Counted from the first letter of the stretch, positions 21,764 to 33,068 are shown. The stretch: DNA of 64,000 bases from Lucifuga dentata (GCA_014773175.1 VXCM01001437.1:202730-266729); one strand, 5' to 3'. Made by a program: numbers and translations. Notes: a model not told the origin generated them from the sequence alone.

Positions 21764-22328
21764 AGGACCATGCCATCCATTTTGCATGTTTGAGCCTAAA
21801 ATATTCAGATTTATACACATAAGATTACTGATAATCATATCCCAAAGCTACTGGAACGGTGAATTATTATTATTATTTTTCCCTACCTTCCAGACCGCCA
21901 TTGGTTTCAGTTCATTCTGGTACGCTATTAAAATCAACTTGTTGATACTTGAAATGTTCCTGGGATAGGTATCCATCATATTGAACAATATTCAGGTTTT
22001 TTTTTTTTTAGCATTTAAGTGCAATAAAAAGTGTGGAGTGAGTGTATGTCTCTACTGGGGAATATAGTCCCAAAAGAAGACCTGCGTTTATCAAAAAATT
22101 TAAATGACTGTGACTTCATAAATTTGTGTAGCTATTAGCAGGCGTAATATCAATTTTTAAGGTGGGTACACTGTTTGAATATTTGATTTTGAAAGATTAA
22201 AAGATTTTGCAGAATTTCAGGAAAGCTGAAACACAGTTTTATCCTTTGGGAAATGACTGTCAGTAACCCTACATGTATGAAAATTGAATATATTAGGCTG
22301 AAACATGCAAAATGGATGGTATGGTCCT
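21764..22328 (-). mobile_element. Family A TTAA element copy 6 (full length, inverted)
   Basis: TTAA at 21760-21763 and 22329-22332 flank AGGACCATGCCATCCATTT and GGATGGTATGGTCCT. The interior is the complement of copy 1, including CTTCCAGACCGCCATTGGTT, GGTACGCTATTAAAATCAAC and TTGATTTTGAAAGATTAAAAG. Its right end is followed by an assembly duplication of the same end (22270-22336 and 22338-22404 around N 22337). Confidence 0.85.
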
Positions 22329-22404
22329 TTAAAATGNTACATGTATGAAAATTGAATATATTAGGCTGAAACATGCAAAATGGATGGTATGGTCCTTTAA
22401 AATG
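22270..22404. repeat. Assembly duplication: 67 bp twice around N 22337
   Basis: 22270-22336 equals 22338-22404 exactly. It prints the right inverted repeat of family A copy 6 twice and could be mistaken for two adjacent elements. Confidence 0.85.
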
Positions 22405-25284
22405 CTCTGAAACTCCAGATGTGTTATCCAGATAAAACACCATATGCAAGGTTTAAATGCTAAAAGTTAATAGCTATTCTAAACAAAAAAAAATGGATGA
22501 AGGTTGTCCATGGAGCAAGGAGGAAGCATCACTGTTAATACATAATGGCCTGCCTAATGAGCTCCGATCATAATGCAGGCAGAATCTCCATAAGAATGTG
22601 TTTCAATGCGAGGTGTGAACGTAACTCCCAACATTATATCACTTTGCACATAACATATCCCCTTACAGAGACTGCATTTTAATGCAAGGTGTAAAAACCT
22701 GCAATGTGACCCTGTGTGAGCAGATACTGTACATGTCAGACACATTCTGGATTCAAGTATTTTTTAAAGGAGTTTAATAACACCCATATTATTATTAATC
22801 CACTCCTATGAACTGAATAACTGCAAGCGGCATCTGAATACATGCAGAGGAAACACAGTATTTGCAAGGTAAATTCCATCTAAAGCTTAGCCCAGCCCAT
22901 TTACTGGAGCTAGTAGTACTAGTATCATGAATGCAAATGACAAGTAAAATCAGGCATTCTGCAATACTGGACAAAAACTTACTGTAGTTCAGCTCAGGTC
23001 AGGTGATATTTCCGGAAAGAGTTCAAACCTTTGCTAACTTTTTAAAATGGCCTCACCCACGTCCATCTATTATGAAAGCTCAGCAAAAACTGGAGCCTCT
23101 AACTGAAGATTAGCACCAGACCCATGCAATAACAAACACTAATGGAGTAATTTCAATCCATATAAGCAACAATACTCAGTCATGGGGTTTAACAGTTTTA
23201 GCAAATGTTCAAACTAAGTGTTTGAGTACCACTATGTTCTTTTATATGAACATGATTTTGTACTTAGATTGGATCAATACTGACATGTATTTTTGTTTTC
23301 TGCTTGTTTATGTGCTGTTTAAGTTTTCCATTTTTCAAAACAAAGTATACAAAACTTTAGTTTTTAAATTTACAGCTCAACATGTAATTACTGTATGTCA
23401 ATCCACACTCAAAACTAGGCTTTGCTCACTTTCTGTAGTGAAGTATTGGCTTGATGCATTTTTTTTTTCCACTCAATAATTTCTCAAGAGGTTGTCGCAG
23501 TATTTCTGCCCCAACTGTCAGAGAGTCTGCAGGATCCACATTGCTGTAGCAGAGCATGTAGTTGAGTGTACAATTCCAAAGCTAATATGGACGTTGTGAG
23601 CTATACTCCAACTCCAAATTGCAGCAGATTTGAAAACACTTCAAATTATATTTCATTATATTTCAGATATATATAGCTGAAATATAATGAATTCTAAAAA
23701 GATGCATAAACTACTACACATTCCCATTTTAGCCGAACACATACCCAGGTGTGATTACAATTTTAATGTAAACTGGAAATTAAATCTCTAATCAGTCTTG
23801 TCGCCTGATTGCTCAATGAGGCAACATTTATCTCATTTGAGGCCCTACAGTACAAATTAAAACATAACTATTGAACACCCAGAAAGACCTGAATGTGTTG
23901 CCAAGACTTTACTGACTAGGCAAAATTCATGAGTATAATTTAATTGAGCTGTAATACCTACTTGATCAACACTATGACACCTGAGCATATGCAACTTGAG
24001 AAGAGTTTAAGAGTTTTTATTTTTTTTTAGGAGCCCATAAGTCGAGCGAGAGGCTGCTAATGAGCACGTTCGTGTCCCAGGCTCTGGGCTTTCCAGGCAC
24101 CATGCCGTCTTGAAACATAGAGTACCTGGCCCTGTGTCAGCCTTGGAACCAGTCACCTGTCAACTTGAAAGAAGAAAGGCCTGATCCTTCCCTTCAGAAC
24201 ACAATCGGTTTCTTTGCAGCAATCCACATCCCTCCATGGTTTTATAGAGACACTATGACGAAAGTTGCATCTTCTCACCCATATTTCAGCTCCAAGATAA
24301 ACGAGCATTGTCAGAGCTCTGCACACAGTACGTCAAACAGCGGCAGGAAGGGCAATATCTCTCAAAGAAATAGTGACATCACAAGCCAACCCCTGAGCAT
24401 CAGCGTCCCAGAATAACATTTTGTTTTCATTCCTCAGCTCCTCAGCCTGGATCCTGAGCTCAGCTGAAGCTCAAGTGGCAGGAAAAAGTCATCTCTTAAT
24501 TTTAAACTTGTGCGCTGCTCATTTGACACATGACACTTTTCACCTGCACTCAACAGTCATTATTTATATCCTGCAAGATTTCATTCAGCAGTACTTTCCC
24601 TTTTTTTCGCTGCAGCAACCAGTGGTGGAGTATTTAAGCTGAAGTTGTGGTGGAAGTCTGTTGCAGCAGACTGAATTATTCTTAGTGTGTTTTTATACTT
24701 TTTAAGTGTACTATTGTGGTCTTATTTCACCAGTTTTAAGCTGACCATTATTGCTTTTTATATTTGATTTTTTTATATCCACACTTTCTATACAATCTGT
24801 ACAAAAGGGTTTTTTTACATTCAGAGTTCATGTAGCTGCAACTGTAAAGTTTTTTTAACACACAGAATGTTACATGACCTGCTACTATTAGTGTAGAGTA
24901 TTTTCAGTACTGCAGCCTGCACTATGATGAATGTATATTTACCTAGTGTACAGTACATATTTAGAAAGCGTTCTAGTTCCTTTTTAGAATAGGAATACTG
25001 AGATATTTGCTGAGTGTCCTTATCTTTCTTTTGTCTATCGACTGTAAAAATAGCAAACTCACAATGGAAAAATGCACCACTACAAGTCCTGCATTCATTT
25101 TAATCTGAATTTAAAATAAACAGTTATAAGCAGTAAAATGTGCTCTATTAATGAGTACAGATGTCTAAATCCAGCTATTTCGCAATTTACAACATTTATC
25201 CCAACAAAGACTAACAAAGATCAATTTATTTCAGTATAAAATTGACGCTGAAAATATAAACAACATTAGAGAGACAGCACTGAA
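22405..25284. other. No gene recognised
   Basis: Nearly 3 kb with only short unrelated frames. One perfect hairpin (23652-23691) is listed separately. Confidence 0.45.
23652..23691. repeat. Perfect 15-bp hairpin, AT-rich
   Basis: TTCATTATATTTCAG, ten-base loop ATATATATAG, then the exact complement CTGAAATATAATGAA. No element ends were recognised around it. Confidence 0.8.
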
Positions 25285-25288
25285 TTAA

Positions 25289-25732
25289 TGCTGCGTTTGA
25301 CTTAAACTCAGAACTTGGAATTTTCAACCTCTGACTGGGAAAAGTCAAAGACAACGCCCTGTCAACTGGAAACTCCTACTCAAAAAATCAGCACAAGTTC
25401 AGTATTGATTTAATTTCAATATGGCCGCTCACACTGTAAACAGTAATTCCTTCATTTATAAATGAACGTTTTAGAAGCATTTTCTTGAAATTAAGCAGCA
25501 GACACAGTATCTGGTTAAAGATATAACACTGGCAGTGCAGTAGCTTTTTAAAAAGTTAAATAGCTTATAAATGTTAAAATGTAGCTTCGTTTGGTCCAAC
25601 AGAGTAAACAAAACTAGTTTCATGGAGATCCATGTTGTCTCTCACTGTTTAGGTCCAACACTTGGTGGATGTACTGTAAAGGACATAATTCCAATTATGG
25701 CTTCCTAGTTCCGAGGTACATTGAATGCAGCA
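25289..25732. mobile_element. PIF/Harbinger-like non-autonomous element with TAA target duplication
   Basis: A 444-bp element starting TGCTGCGTTTGACTTAAAC and ending, read in complement, TGCTGCATTCAATGTACC; both ends then continue with a CAGAAC/CGGAAC and TTGGAA/TAGGAA block, so the imperfect inverted repeats are about 35 bp. TAA lies at 25286-25288 and 25733-25735. A 3-bp TWA duplication is the signature of PIF/Harbinger transposases. No coding sequence inside. Confidence 0.7.
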
Positions 25733-25735
25733 TAA

Positions 25736-26049
25736 ATTACATAAAGATTATGTGAATCTATTTTATATCTCAAATTTCCTCTTTTTAACCATAACTGAAT
25801 CATAGGTCACTGGCATGTCACTAGAAACTCAAAATGTTCAGAAGCAATACTGGCACAAAATAAACAAAGGTAAATGTACTGCTAATGGAGGGTAAATCAT
25901 TAAGTTTAGACACATCGTCATCTGGCTAAGACGTTATGAGTCACACATCATAACACACTTAATATAAGCACAATCTTACTCAAAACACATGGCTGTAAGA
26001 GTGACAGTGTTAGTGAATAGAGATACTTTTAGACTTTGAATTTTTTAAA
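25736..26049. other. No gene recognised
   Basis: Short AT-rich spacer between a Harbinger-like element and the hAT transposase relic. Confidence 0.45.
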
Positions 26050-26470
26050 ACTCAGCCAGAAGTGAAGGCTGGTGAAGTGAAGGGGGGCTGGAGCCTGGAG
26101 AGGCGGGGTACACTTCTTTTACTATCTCTGCATCTGTAAATGCTTTCTTGTGTTTGGCTAATATTCATGCGATTTCAAATAATGCCTCAGTCACACTTTC
26201 ACACTCATTTTGAGTTCTTTTCATAAGACTCGGTTGGGCTTTGAGGGAGGAAGATAGCACTTCTACATGTTTTTTTGCGTAAGCTGCTGCCAACTGGATG
26301 TTTGACATTAATATCAGCATGAATCGTGGAAAAGTAGCGTTCAATGTTGCTTCATTTAGCAAAAGCTACTGATTGTGCACAAATCAGACAGGTTGGCTTT
26401 GAGTCATATTTAATGAAGAAACCATCTGTCAATCATCTGTCGTTCTTTTACGGATAACAAACCAGTCCAT
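26050..26470 (-). pseudogene. hAT-type transposase N-terminal fragment, broken
   Basis: Reading the minus strand from an ATG at 26470-26468: MDWFVIRKRTTDD, a stop, then QPVCLICAQSVAFAK, a break, NIERYFSTIHADINVK, then the open frame 26362-26165 reads AAAYAKKHVEVLSSSLKAQ...TEALFEIA, a stop, and ILAKHKKAFTDAEIVKEV. The order (a CLIC zinc-finger pair, N-I-x-R-Y/H...T-x-H, a helical QL region, then A.ILAKHKKAFTDAEIVKE) is that of hAT transposases of the kind domesticated as ZBED5, FAM200 and SCAND3. The copy has several stops and frame changes and lacks the catalytic domain. Seen: wording and breaks. Known: family order. Inferred: dead hAT copy. Confidence 0.75.
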
Positions 26471-26585
26471 TGTGATTGTTAAAGCAGTGACTGCAGCTAG
26501 CGAGCTCAGCCCACATTCTAGTCATGTGGCGTCTACGGTTTCTTTGCTGCTGGGGGCTGAGCTATCTGGCTACTATGTACCTAGT

Positions 26586-26602
26586 GCTGCCATCTAGTGG
26601 TC
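26586..26602 (-). promoter_or_regulatory. CTCF-like motif
   Basis: Minus strand GACCACTAGATGGCAGC fits the CTCF core CCASYAGRKGGC at every position (CCACTAGATGGC). It lies upstream of the hAT transposase relic and may be part of that element's terminal region. Binding is not shown by sequence alone. Confidence 0.45.
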
Positions 26603-26639
26603 AAGCCCAGAATTACTCTTAGGGGCAGGAAAATTGGTC

Positions 26640-26750
26640 GCACCTGACAGAGAAGCAACTTGGAGACTGATGCCGCGGGCCATAATGTTGGCCACTGGGG
26701 GCCGCCATTGTCCCGCGGGCCGCACAATGACTAACGCTGATTTAGCTGTA
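26640..26750. repeat. GC-rich hAT-type terminal fragment
   Basis: GCCGCGGGCCATAATGTTGGCC and TCCCGCGGGCCGCACAATG repeat a GCGGGCC word common at the ends of hAT elements in vertebrates. Position upstream of the transposase relic (26050-26470, minus) fits the 5' end of the same element. Confidence 0.4.
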
Positions 26751-26816
26751 TCAGTTTTGTTCTAAGGAGAGAACGTTGTATCTGTAATGCTGGATTAATA
26801 TGGTTTCAGATCAGAT

Positions 26817-26840
26817 GAAGAAAGAAAGAAAGAAAGAAAG
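26817..26840. repeat. (GAAA)n microsatellite
   Basis: About six GAAA units. Confidence 0.9.
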
Positions 26841-27497
26841 TCTCACAAAATGGAATCACTCGTACAAACCCCTCAAAATTGTACTTACGCATAGTACCTG
26901 AGTAAATGTATTTATTTTCCTTCCACCTCTGACAGAACAAGCTGCTCAAAAACACATCTACAAAAAGATGATACGCATATAAACTGCCTGCGTATAAATC
27001 CATAAATGATTTGCTGATGGAAACGATGCTGGCTTATTGCTAAGGCATAAAATCGATAAAATTATCACTTTATTCTTTCTCTTATTATTTCAACCTTTGC
27101 CCATGTAAACCACTTGTAATCAGTTTTAACTGAAAATCAGAAAATGTAAAAAAACAAAAAAAACAAAACAAAAAAACCCCCACATCAGACAGTGGAAGTA
27201 TCTTCTAATGCAGCAATATCTCAGCCCTCTTGAAGAAATAAATACCACAATACATGCCTATTGATTATTGTATGTTACCTACAATTGCTGAACATAAGGG
27301 ATTCTGCTGTTCTCCTCTCCATTGCTGCTCCTATGAATATTAAATTACATTCACGGAAAACTACAGCACAGACAGTAGTAAGATAGTAGCCACAAAAGAA
27401 GACGGGGGGATTCTATTGATCACATTTACAATGACAAACATGGTTCTCAGTTGATTTCCTCTCACTGTTAGTTGTCTGTCTCCTGATAGTTGCAGGG

Positions 27498-27500
<3 letters not shown>
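26841..27500. other. No gene recognised
   Basis: AT-rich with an A/C-rich tract at 27147-27182. No exon or element seen. Confidence 0.45.

Positions 27501-27539
<39 letters not shown>
27501..27539. repeat. (CT)n microsatellite
   Basis: 39 bp of CT. Confidence 0.95.
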
Positions 27540-27542
<3 letters not shown>

Positions 27543-27779
27543 GAATATTTGAACATTTTCACTCTCACTAGTCAGTATTCTGCCGCCCGCTTCACTCTAA
27601 TCCTTCCATGGAAGTGACTCGTATTACAGCATTCTTCAGTTTAATGCACTTTAATAGCATTAATATCTGCTTTTGCCTCTTCAGCTTCAATAAACACCCC
27701 TTACAACTTAAGAAAGCCGCTTAAGTGCAATTGACATGGCTAGTGAGAACAGAATCATACCTCGGGTGGAAGGCAGAGG

Positions 27780-28005
27780 CTTTTTTTTCATGCAATGGCT
27801 CTCTGTCCACACAGCGTGGCACGTCATGTGCTGTAAACAGACACCGGGAGGACTTGGACTAGAAGCAGCCAGCTCCCTGTAGTCCTTCCTCCTTGTGCTT
27901 GCTGTGCGGAGGAGGCCTGCAGATACGGGAAGAACACAAGTCCCTGCCACCTTCTGTGCCACCCATGATGCTCTGTGGTGACAGCCAAGGTCAGGCCAAG
28001 GAAGA
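27780..28005 (-). other. GC-richer block open in two minus-strand frames; possible exon
   Basis: On the minus strand CTTATCTCCATGCAG at about 28005 looks like a splice acceptor and is followed by a GC-richer block that stays open in two overlapping frames (27824-28021 and 27708-27962 with upstream extension). Neither protein contains a motif I recognise, and no convincing donor was chosen. It lies on the same strand as the candidate gene at 32.9-36.8 kb, which is the only reason to keep it. Confidence 0.2.
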
Positions 28006-28021
28006 AGGAGAGCTCCTGCAT

Positions 28022-28639
28022 GGAGATAAGGCTCTTAAAAACATCTGAGGCAGCATGCTACTTATGGAGGAAAGAGAATCCTGCCCCTGAATTATTCAAT
28101 GGGTCTCCCCCACCCTAAATATCAGCCGGCAAGCATTGTTTGACATCTCAGATGAATGATTAAGGACTGACCTTTTGTTCCCATTAGAGGTGATGGGTTG
28201 ATAGAGCCATACTTCATGGACAATGCTCTAAGATGATGTGAAGGTAGTGTGTAGAGGACTAGGCTTTGTTTGCGCAGAAATCAAGCAAACTGTGCAGTAA
28301 AACTAATAAAAGAAAGACACCACTCATATATTCTGCTGCTTACTCCTAAAGCACTGTCAGGACCTATTCTCTGTCATTACTTCCACATTCTCCTCAGAAT
28401 TCTTGTACGGTTTGTTCCTGACACATCAGAGGCCTTTTGATTATGCCAGCCAAGCACTTGTAGTCAGCTCTGTGAATTACAAATGATGTATTAAGACAAA
28501 AATCAATCATTCCTCAGCTGGCTTGTCCAGTTTGGTGGCATTACAGTGAATTATGTTCTACTGCCAAGTTTTGGACCATAATTTCATCAAAGCAATGAAA
28601 CATAAAACCCTCAGCAGAACCAAAGGCAATACATTATAT
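28022..28639. other. No gene recognised
   Basis: Apparently single-copy sequence up to the target duplication of the hAT element. Confidence 0.45.
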
Positions 28640-28647
28640 CTGAAATG

Positions 28648-29260
28648 CAGCAATGGAAGAAGTACTCAAATCCTTTACTAAAGCACAGTAAAAGAAGCAA
28701 TACTGAATGGAGTCTTTTCTTATGTAAAAGTAAACAAGTTTTAGCAGTAACATTTAAGTGCCAAAAGTAAAACAGAACGACTGTGAAAGAGTGATCAGAA
28801 TGTTTAATTATTTAATATAAATATAATAATAAATTCTCCCCAATGAGCGTATACAGTAATTGGAGGGCTGAGGAATGCAAAAAGCAAAAAAGAAGAGCTG
28901 AAAGAAAAAAATGAGGAACAATAGAGGTAAGCAACAAAGGAAAGAATAAAGTAAGGCAAAAAGGAAAGGTGGAAGGAAAGAAATGAGCAAGGATGGAAGG
29001 AAGTAAACAGGGAAAAAGGAAACTATTAAATAAGGAAACAAAGAAGGACATATGTAAGGAAGGAAAGAAAATGATATAATTGATATGCTATGAGCTAATT
29101 TCATGCTGAATCTAAAAATCTGAATCTTCAAAGTAGCTGGTAACTACAGAAATCAGATGAAATAAGTAACTAAGTACAAATCTCCAAAAATGGAAATACT
29201 CAAATACATTACAAATACAAGTATACTTAACTACTTGAGAAAGTATACTCGGCACCACTG
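28648..29260 (-). mobile_element. Non-autonomous hAT element with exact 8-bp target duplication
   Basis: A 613-bp element bounded by CTGAAATG at 28640-28647 and 29261-29268. Its ends are CAGCAATGGAAG at the left and, in complement, CAGTGGTGCCGAG at the right, the CAGTGGTG type of hAT ends. The outer 100 bp carry wording of a widespread fish hAT repeat: GAAGAAGTACTCAAATCCTT at the left and AAGTAACTAAGTACAAATC at the right. An 8-bp duplication is the hAT signature. The middle (28860-29065) is almost purely A and G on this strand. No transposase. Confidence 0.9.
28870..29065 (+). repeat. Polypurine tract inside the hAT element
   Basis: About 195 bp that is overwhelmingly A/G with GGAA and GAAA words. 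It leaves the minus strand open for about 100 codons, which explains the long frame at 28808-29131 without a gene. Confidence 0.75.
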
Positions 29261-29268
29261 CTGAAATG

Positions 29269-30044
29269 TAAAACGACCATGCTAATACGTATTTTCAGTG
29301 ACATGTGTGTTATTTTGTGTGTGGTCTGCACACATCTTCAGCAAGACTTACAGTAGCTAAAAAAAGACACAAACCCCTCTGTGTTTTATATGCTATTTTT
29401 GCAACAAAAGAATGCCATTACTGCATTGGACTGAGTTTAAGTTCTCCTGGCAGGACACATCACAGTCTTCACCGGGGGAAAAAAAAAAAAAAATATTTTC
29501 ACTGAGGTAGTATTTCGGGTTCTTTCACAATGAGAAGAAGAAAACCAAAGCTGAAGCTGCAAAAGGTGTGCAGTGACACTCTGCAAAGAAGTACGAGCAC
29601 AGATTCCCAGTTTAAGAGAGAGAGAGAGAGAGAAAGACTGGGTGCTGAAGACAGACCATATTTATAGCCTGGGATAGGAATAATTCATTGTGATCAAAGT
29701 GCAGATCATGCTCCATTCCATCAGCGAGTAGATGTGGCAGAATGAAAAGAGTATGCTCTCTCTCTAGTGGCTTCTCAGATGGAAACAGTGGGGTGACGTT
29801 ACCTCTCTGAAGCCGCGGTGTGTTTGCAGTCATGTGTTCTGCTCTCGGTCTCAGGTGGCTTCACTTTAGAAGGAGTGCAATGCCCCGTGCAGTGAAAGAA
29901 AAAAAAAAAAGCCTCCCACATGTGACATGTCTTTTCATTGAGACCGAGGAAGGAATATCACAATCTGAGCTCACATTATGAGGTCATGTACCTTATGCCA
30001 TAAAGAACAGGAAAATGTATGTTATGGGTCCTGTAAAAGTGGAT
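29269..30044. other. No gene recognised; (GA)n at 29615-29633
   Basis: Contains poly-A tracts at 29479-29493 and 29900-29910 and a short (GA)n. No exon recognised. Confidence 0.45.
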
Positions 30045-30049
30045 TAGCG

Positions 30050-30560
30050 GTCTTCATAGGTACAGCAACCTGAAATGGACCTGGAAAACATACCCGAATC
30101 CCATGAGCACAAAATAACTTTCAAAACACGAGACCCGACCCAAAAGGAACCCAAGCTAGATCCAACCTGAAATATAGCTGAGAATAATGACCCGATCCAA
30201 AATGTGGTCCACCTGAACACAAATAGAAAGAGAACACCAACACAGGAAGCAACGTGATTGATGCAGCCATTTAAAAGCCAACTTCTTCTCTGGTTTTCCT
30301 ACTCAGTTCAAGTTTTCCATCTCAGCTCAAAAAGCACATGATCTCCTCGTTGATTAAGACACACCACGTGATCAGAACAGATCAGGATTACACTTGGGTC
30401 TGCACAAATCCACTCTGGTATAAGTCATACTGACACACAGACCCAAGACCTGAGGCAGTATCACAGGACCACACCCAATCGTATTAGGCCAAATAAAATT
30501 TGTACTCAACCCACCTCCAGTCCTGGGTAAGTCTTTCCAAGGAACTGAGTGATGCATGAA
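30050..30560 (+). repeat. Dispersed repeat family D, copy 1
   Basis: Shares long ordered similarity with 50588-51030: CCCGACCCAAAAGGAACCC versus a related string, AATGTGGTCCACCTGAA versus AATGTGGTTGACCTGAA, GAGAGAACACCAACAC versus GAGAGAACATCAACAC, CACGTGATCAGAACAGAT versus CATGTGATCAGAGCTGAT, and TTCCAAGGAACTGA in both. Same orientation, about 500 bp, strongly diverged. Superfamily not recognised. Confidence 0.7.
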
Positions 30561-30940
30561 GGCTTTGAAAGTGGATCACAGAACCCAACTTATTGGTTTT
30601 GTCACTAGATCTATCAATTTTTAAAACCCTTTTGGCCACTTTTTATCAAGAAAAGAGCCTAGTGAAAACTCTATCAATTCCTTGGATGGACATCAGCGAC
30701 TTTCACAAGAAGAGAGTCACCAAACGCTCTGTGCAAATCTGTCACTCATGACTGCGTCTGCAGCTCTTCAGGGATGAAACAGCTGCATCATGCATTCCAT
30801 GAGTGTGTGGAACAGTGTACGTTCAGTCGATTGCACAGCAGCCAGACAGAAATATGAATGAGTTGTGCATGTGAGGGCCAATATTCATAAGAACCAATCA
30901 ATTATTTCCATTGTTTGCCTGGGAACCCCTCCTTCTGGTG

Positions 30941-30983
<43 letters not shown>

Positions 30984-32098
30984 ATTGATGTGGGCAAATG
31001 ACTTCTGAGGTAAAATGAGAGGGGAAAACAGAGAGGTGTAACAGAGACTCATCTACACAGTTTTAATTTCACCGTAACGTGTCAACGCTAGATTTAAAAT
31101 GAGATCATTACACAAAATATTTTAATTATTGTAAATGTGTAATTACTTCCCTAGACATCATTTCAAAAATTTGATCTCAGAAACACGTATGTATTATGCT
31201 GAAGTTAGGAAACAATACAACCAGAATTAGAAATATTCTGAGGTAACTTGGCAAGGCATTAAAAAAATGATAGGCAAGTCGATCTATACTGTATGCTAAT
31301 TAGCTAATGATATTATCTAGCAGCTTCTGCCAACTTTTATAGCAGGACTTGGCAACTTTCCACAGAAAAGAGTTGGCAACAGTTAGAACCAGAGGTCAGA
31401 GCTCATCAACTGACTGTATAGCTGAAATACTGATTATGTTTCATATACATCTGAAAGTAGAAAGGCTCTCATTAGTATGCCATACCTCCACCAAGGAGGA
31501 ATAAGCCTGAACAAAATTTGTCATATCCTGGATCTATCTCTGTAATTATTATGTCTACATGTCCAAACAGTGACATGCTACAATCTTCTCAGCTACATGT
31601 TAGTGGTTGTTGCATGTTTCTGGCTCTATTTTACCGTGCAGCAAATTCATAAACGTGCTCCATAACCAAGCATGTTTTAGTCTTCCACACTCAGATCCTT
31701 TCCCAAACCTGGACCAAATTACACCTATTGATAGTCTATCATGAGATAAATATGACTGAGTTTTTAACTGAGATTGGTGGATTACTTTTGAAGAAATCGA
31801 CAAAAAATATATTTTAAAAAATCATATCTTGCTATGTTAATAAGTTATTTTAAAAACTCCTGGATTCGCCTTCTCGATCTGGTTTGTAAGTGATGTAAAG
31901 GGTTCTTCCCTGAGCCATGCCTCACCCTTCCACTAACTTTCTTCAAAATTCAGAATTTTATATTCCTGATAAAAAATTAAAAAAAAACTAGGTGACAACA
32001 ACAACTAGGTGAAAATTCAACCTTCTGGGTTGAGAATTTCTGTGATGTAATTATGGCTGTTACATATTTAAACACTGATATGATGCTTAATATTATCA
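30561..32098. other. No gene recognised; (CT)n at 30943-30979
   Basis: Includes a 37-bp CT microsatellite. No exon or element identified. Confidence 0.45.
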
Positions 32099-32139
32099 AT
32101 GAAGAACACTGTCAGTATTAAGAACATACATGTGTACCC

Positions 32140-32157
32140 CCTCCCCATGCACACACA

Positions 32158-32196
<39 letters not shown>

Positions 32197-32303
32197 ATAC
32201 ATGCACACAGTGAAAGCAACCTACCATAGTAACAGTCCCAAAACCAGCTTGATCTCCGTTTTTCATTTTAGCTTTCTTTCATCCCATACACTCACTTTCA
32301 CAG

Positions 32304-32337
<34 letters not shown>

Positions 32338-32353
32338 GTTTTCTTTCCCATAN

Positions 32354-32392
<39 letters not shown>

Positions 32393-32782
32393 CCACTTCT
32401 TCCAGTTTCATTTTCTCTCCCTCCCACACACAAATACACACATGCGCCTGTTTCTTTCTCTCTTTCATTTTCTGTTTCCAACCCTTTCTGATTCCATCAC
32501 TTCTTCAATGCACACACACAAGCACACTGACATACACCCCTACACCCCCTTCATCTTCTTTTATTTCTACTCCCTCCCACACTCCTTCCATGCACATGTG
32601 CACGCACACACACACACACCTGTTTTATTCGTTTTAATTTTCTCTCTCACCCTCTCTCTCTCTCTCTCTCTCTCTCTCCCAATCACTCCTTCCATGCACA
32701 CTCATTCACACTCTCTCACAAACACATATATACCTCATTCTTCCTGTCTTGTTCCGTTTCTCTCACCGTCTCCCTCACAAAA

Positions 32783-32842
<60 letters not shown>

Positions 32843-32855
32843 ACACACACTACAG
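32140..32855. repeat. Cluster of (CA)n and (CT)n microsatellites
   Basis: At least five CA tracts (about 32150-32190, 32303-32335, 32354-32390, 32600-32620, 32785-32855) and one CT tract (32655-32680), separated by pyrimidine-rich repeats of CTGTTT/CTTTC and CCTTCCATGCACA words. An N at 32353 lies at the edge of a CA tract, so the array length is unreliable. The spacer phrases recur (TTCTTCCAGTTTCATTTTCTC, CATTTTCTGTTTCC), so a longer unit of about 100-150 bp may have been duplicated several times. Confidence 0.85.
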
Positions 32856-32874
32856 GCCGTCCAGCTTCTTTTAC

Positions 32875-33042
32875 TCCCAGCTGGGCTTGGACAGCTCTCT
32901 TCCTCTGGCCTCTCTGGGCCATCTGGAGTGCAATGTCCCTGTTCAGCTGGTCCCCTGCCAGCCGCTGTGCCTCCCAGGATGAGCGCAGCATCTTCAAGCA
33001 CAATTTGTATGCGTCAAAGCTCCGCTGTGTCCAGTGATCCAG
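32875..33042 (-). CDS. Candidate internal coding exon of an unrecognised gene
   Basis: On the minus strand, TGATTTTGCTCAG ends at 33043 as a plausible acceptor and the following 168 bp are open, GC-richer than the surroundings and end at GGA with GTAAAAG as donor (32874-32868). Both boundaries fall between codons. The 56 residues begin LDHWTQRSFDAYK and include MLRSSWEAQRLAG and QLNRDIALQMAQRG, a charged, helix-favouring sequence. The codon choice (CAG, CTG, GCC, AGG) is that of a fish coding exon. No family is recognised. The candidate first exon at 36222-36400 has a matching phase. A wider open frame (33075-32716) runs into the CA repeats. Spurious reading is possible because the acceptor tract is weak. 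Confidence 0.45.
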
Positions 33043-33068
33043 CTGAGCAAAATCACTGAGTCTCACAT

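Noticed and set aside
22270..22404. Two adjacent TTAA-element ends as a nested insertion
   Set aside because: The second end is an exact 67-bp copy after an N, hence an assembly duplicate.
28808..29131. 107-codon minus-strand frame rich in F, L and S
   Set aside because: It lies inside the hAT element's polypurine tract; base bias removes stop codons and explains the frame.
32099..33059. Open frames of 72-205 codons across the CA/CT cluster on both strands
   Set aside because: They are translated dinucleotide repeats (HTHTHT, SLSLSL, VCVCVC). Only the non-repeat part 32875-33042 on the minus strand was kept as a candidate exon.
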